Assembly (NCBI GenBank): GCA_016927095.1
Contig: JAFGNI010000433.1
Span: forward strand, 1-24,572
Direction of reading: 5' to 3'
DNA length: 24,572 bases
DNA from: Anaerolineae bacterium
GTDB lineage: Bacteria > Chloroflexota > Anaerolineae > B4-G1 > SLSP01
Shown piece after piece: positions 24,555-24,572 of this stretch (positions within the stretch are counted from its first letter, which is position 1; every line of letters begins with the position of its first letter). A program made the translations under genes and the position numbers. The notes under the pieces were generated by a model. That model made no database searches. It was given only the letters and a program-made list of their open reading frames with translations, and had not been told where the DNA came from.

Positions 24555-24572
24555 GCAGACGTCAAGGGAACC

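Overview
The window is one stretch of a GC-rich bacterial chromosome with dense genes on both strands. No single marker fixes the taxon. The best guess, by inference, is a member of the Chloroflexota (Anaerolineae-like). Grounds are: a membrane-anchored YvcK protein, threonine/proline-rich stalk proteins, tandem M42 aminopeptidases, a soluble GAF-rich kinase paired with a double-receiver LuxR regulator, and a DUF211 gene of the type best known from archaea. I see no phage, insertion sequence, integron, CRISPR array or toxin-antitoxin pair.

Layout. 1-3088: glnE (runs off the left edge, minus) and glnA (plus) diverge from a shared 232-bp control region. GlnA has the Tyr397 that GlnE adenylylates, so this is a nitrogen-assimilation enzyme beside its modifier. 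3089-6708: a regulatory gap, then a translationally coupled GAF histidine kinase and REC-REC-LuxR regulator. 6709-10273: an FmdB-type zinc-ribbon protein and two paralogous membrane-anchored clan GH-A glycoside-hydrolase-like proteins. 10332-13536: tRNA-Leu(UAG), a terminator, then nuoB-nuoCD-nuoI, which is the quinone (Q) module of complex I without membrane-arm genes.

The rest is on the minus strand and reads right to left. 24572-20152: a leader with RNA-structure potential, a DUF211 gene, a TM plus Thr/Pro-rich tail protein, and three consecutive M42 metallo-aminopeptidases. 19979-19629: rsfS and a terminator. 19507-13617: yvcK, gap, pgk, tpiA and a cellobiose 2-epimerase-like gene, that is lower glycolysis with a carbon-flux regulator at the head and a sugar epimerase at the tail. 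This group starts at a consensus promoter that appears to give a leaderless yvcK mRNA, and every long junction in it carries a hairpin.

Most genes belong to known families. The least explained material is non-coding: (i) the roughly 200-nt leader ahead of the DUF211 gene, which can be drawn as a three-way junction inside an outer stem that competes with a terminator-like hairpin; (ii) a 19-bp gap/pgk hairpin that pairs fully only in the sense-strand RNA; (iii) the tRNA-Leu/terminator/nuoB arrangement with no separate visible promoter for nuoB. All of these were found by eye and need comparative sequence or RNA evidence.
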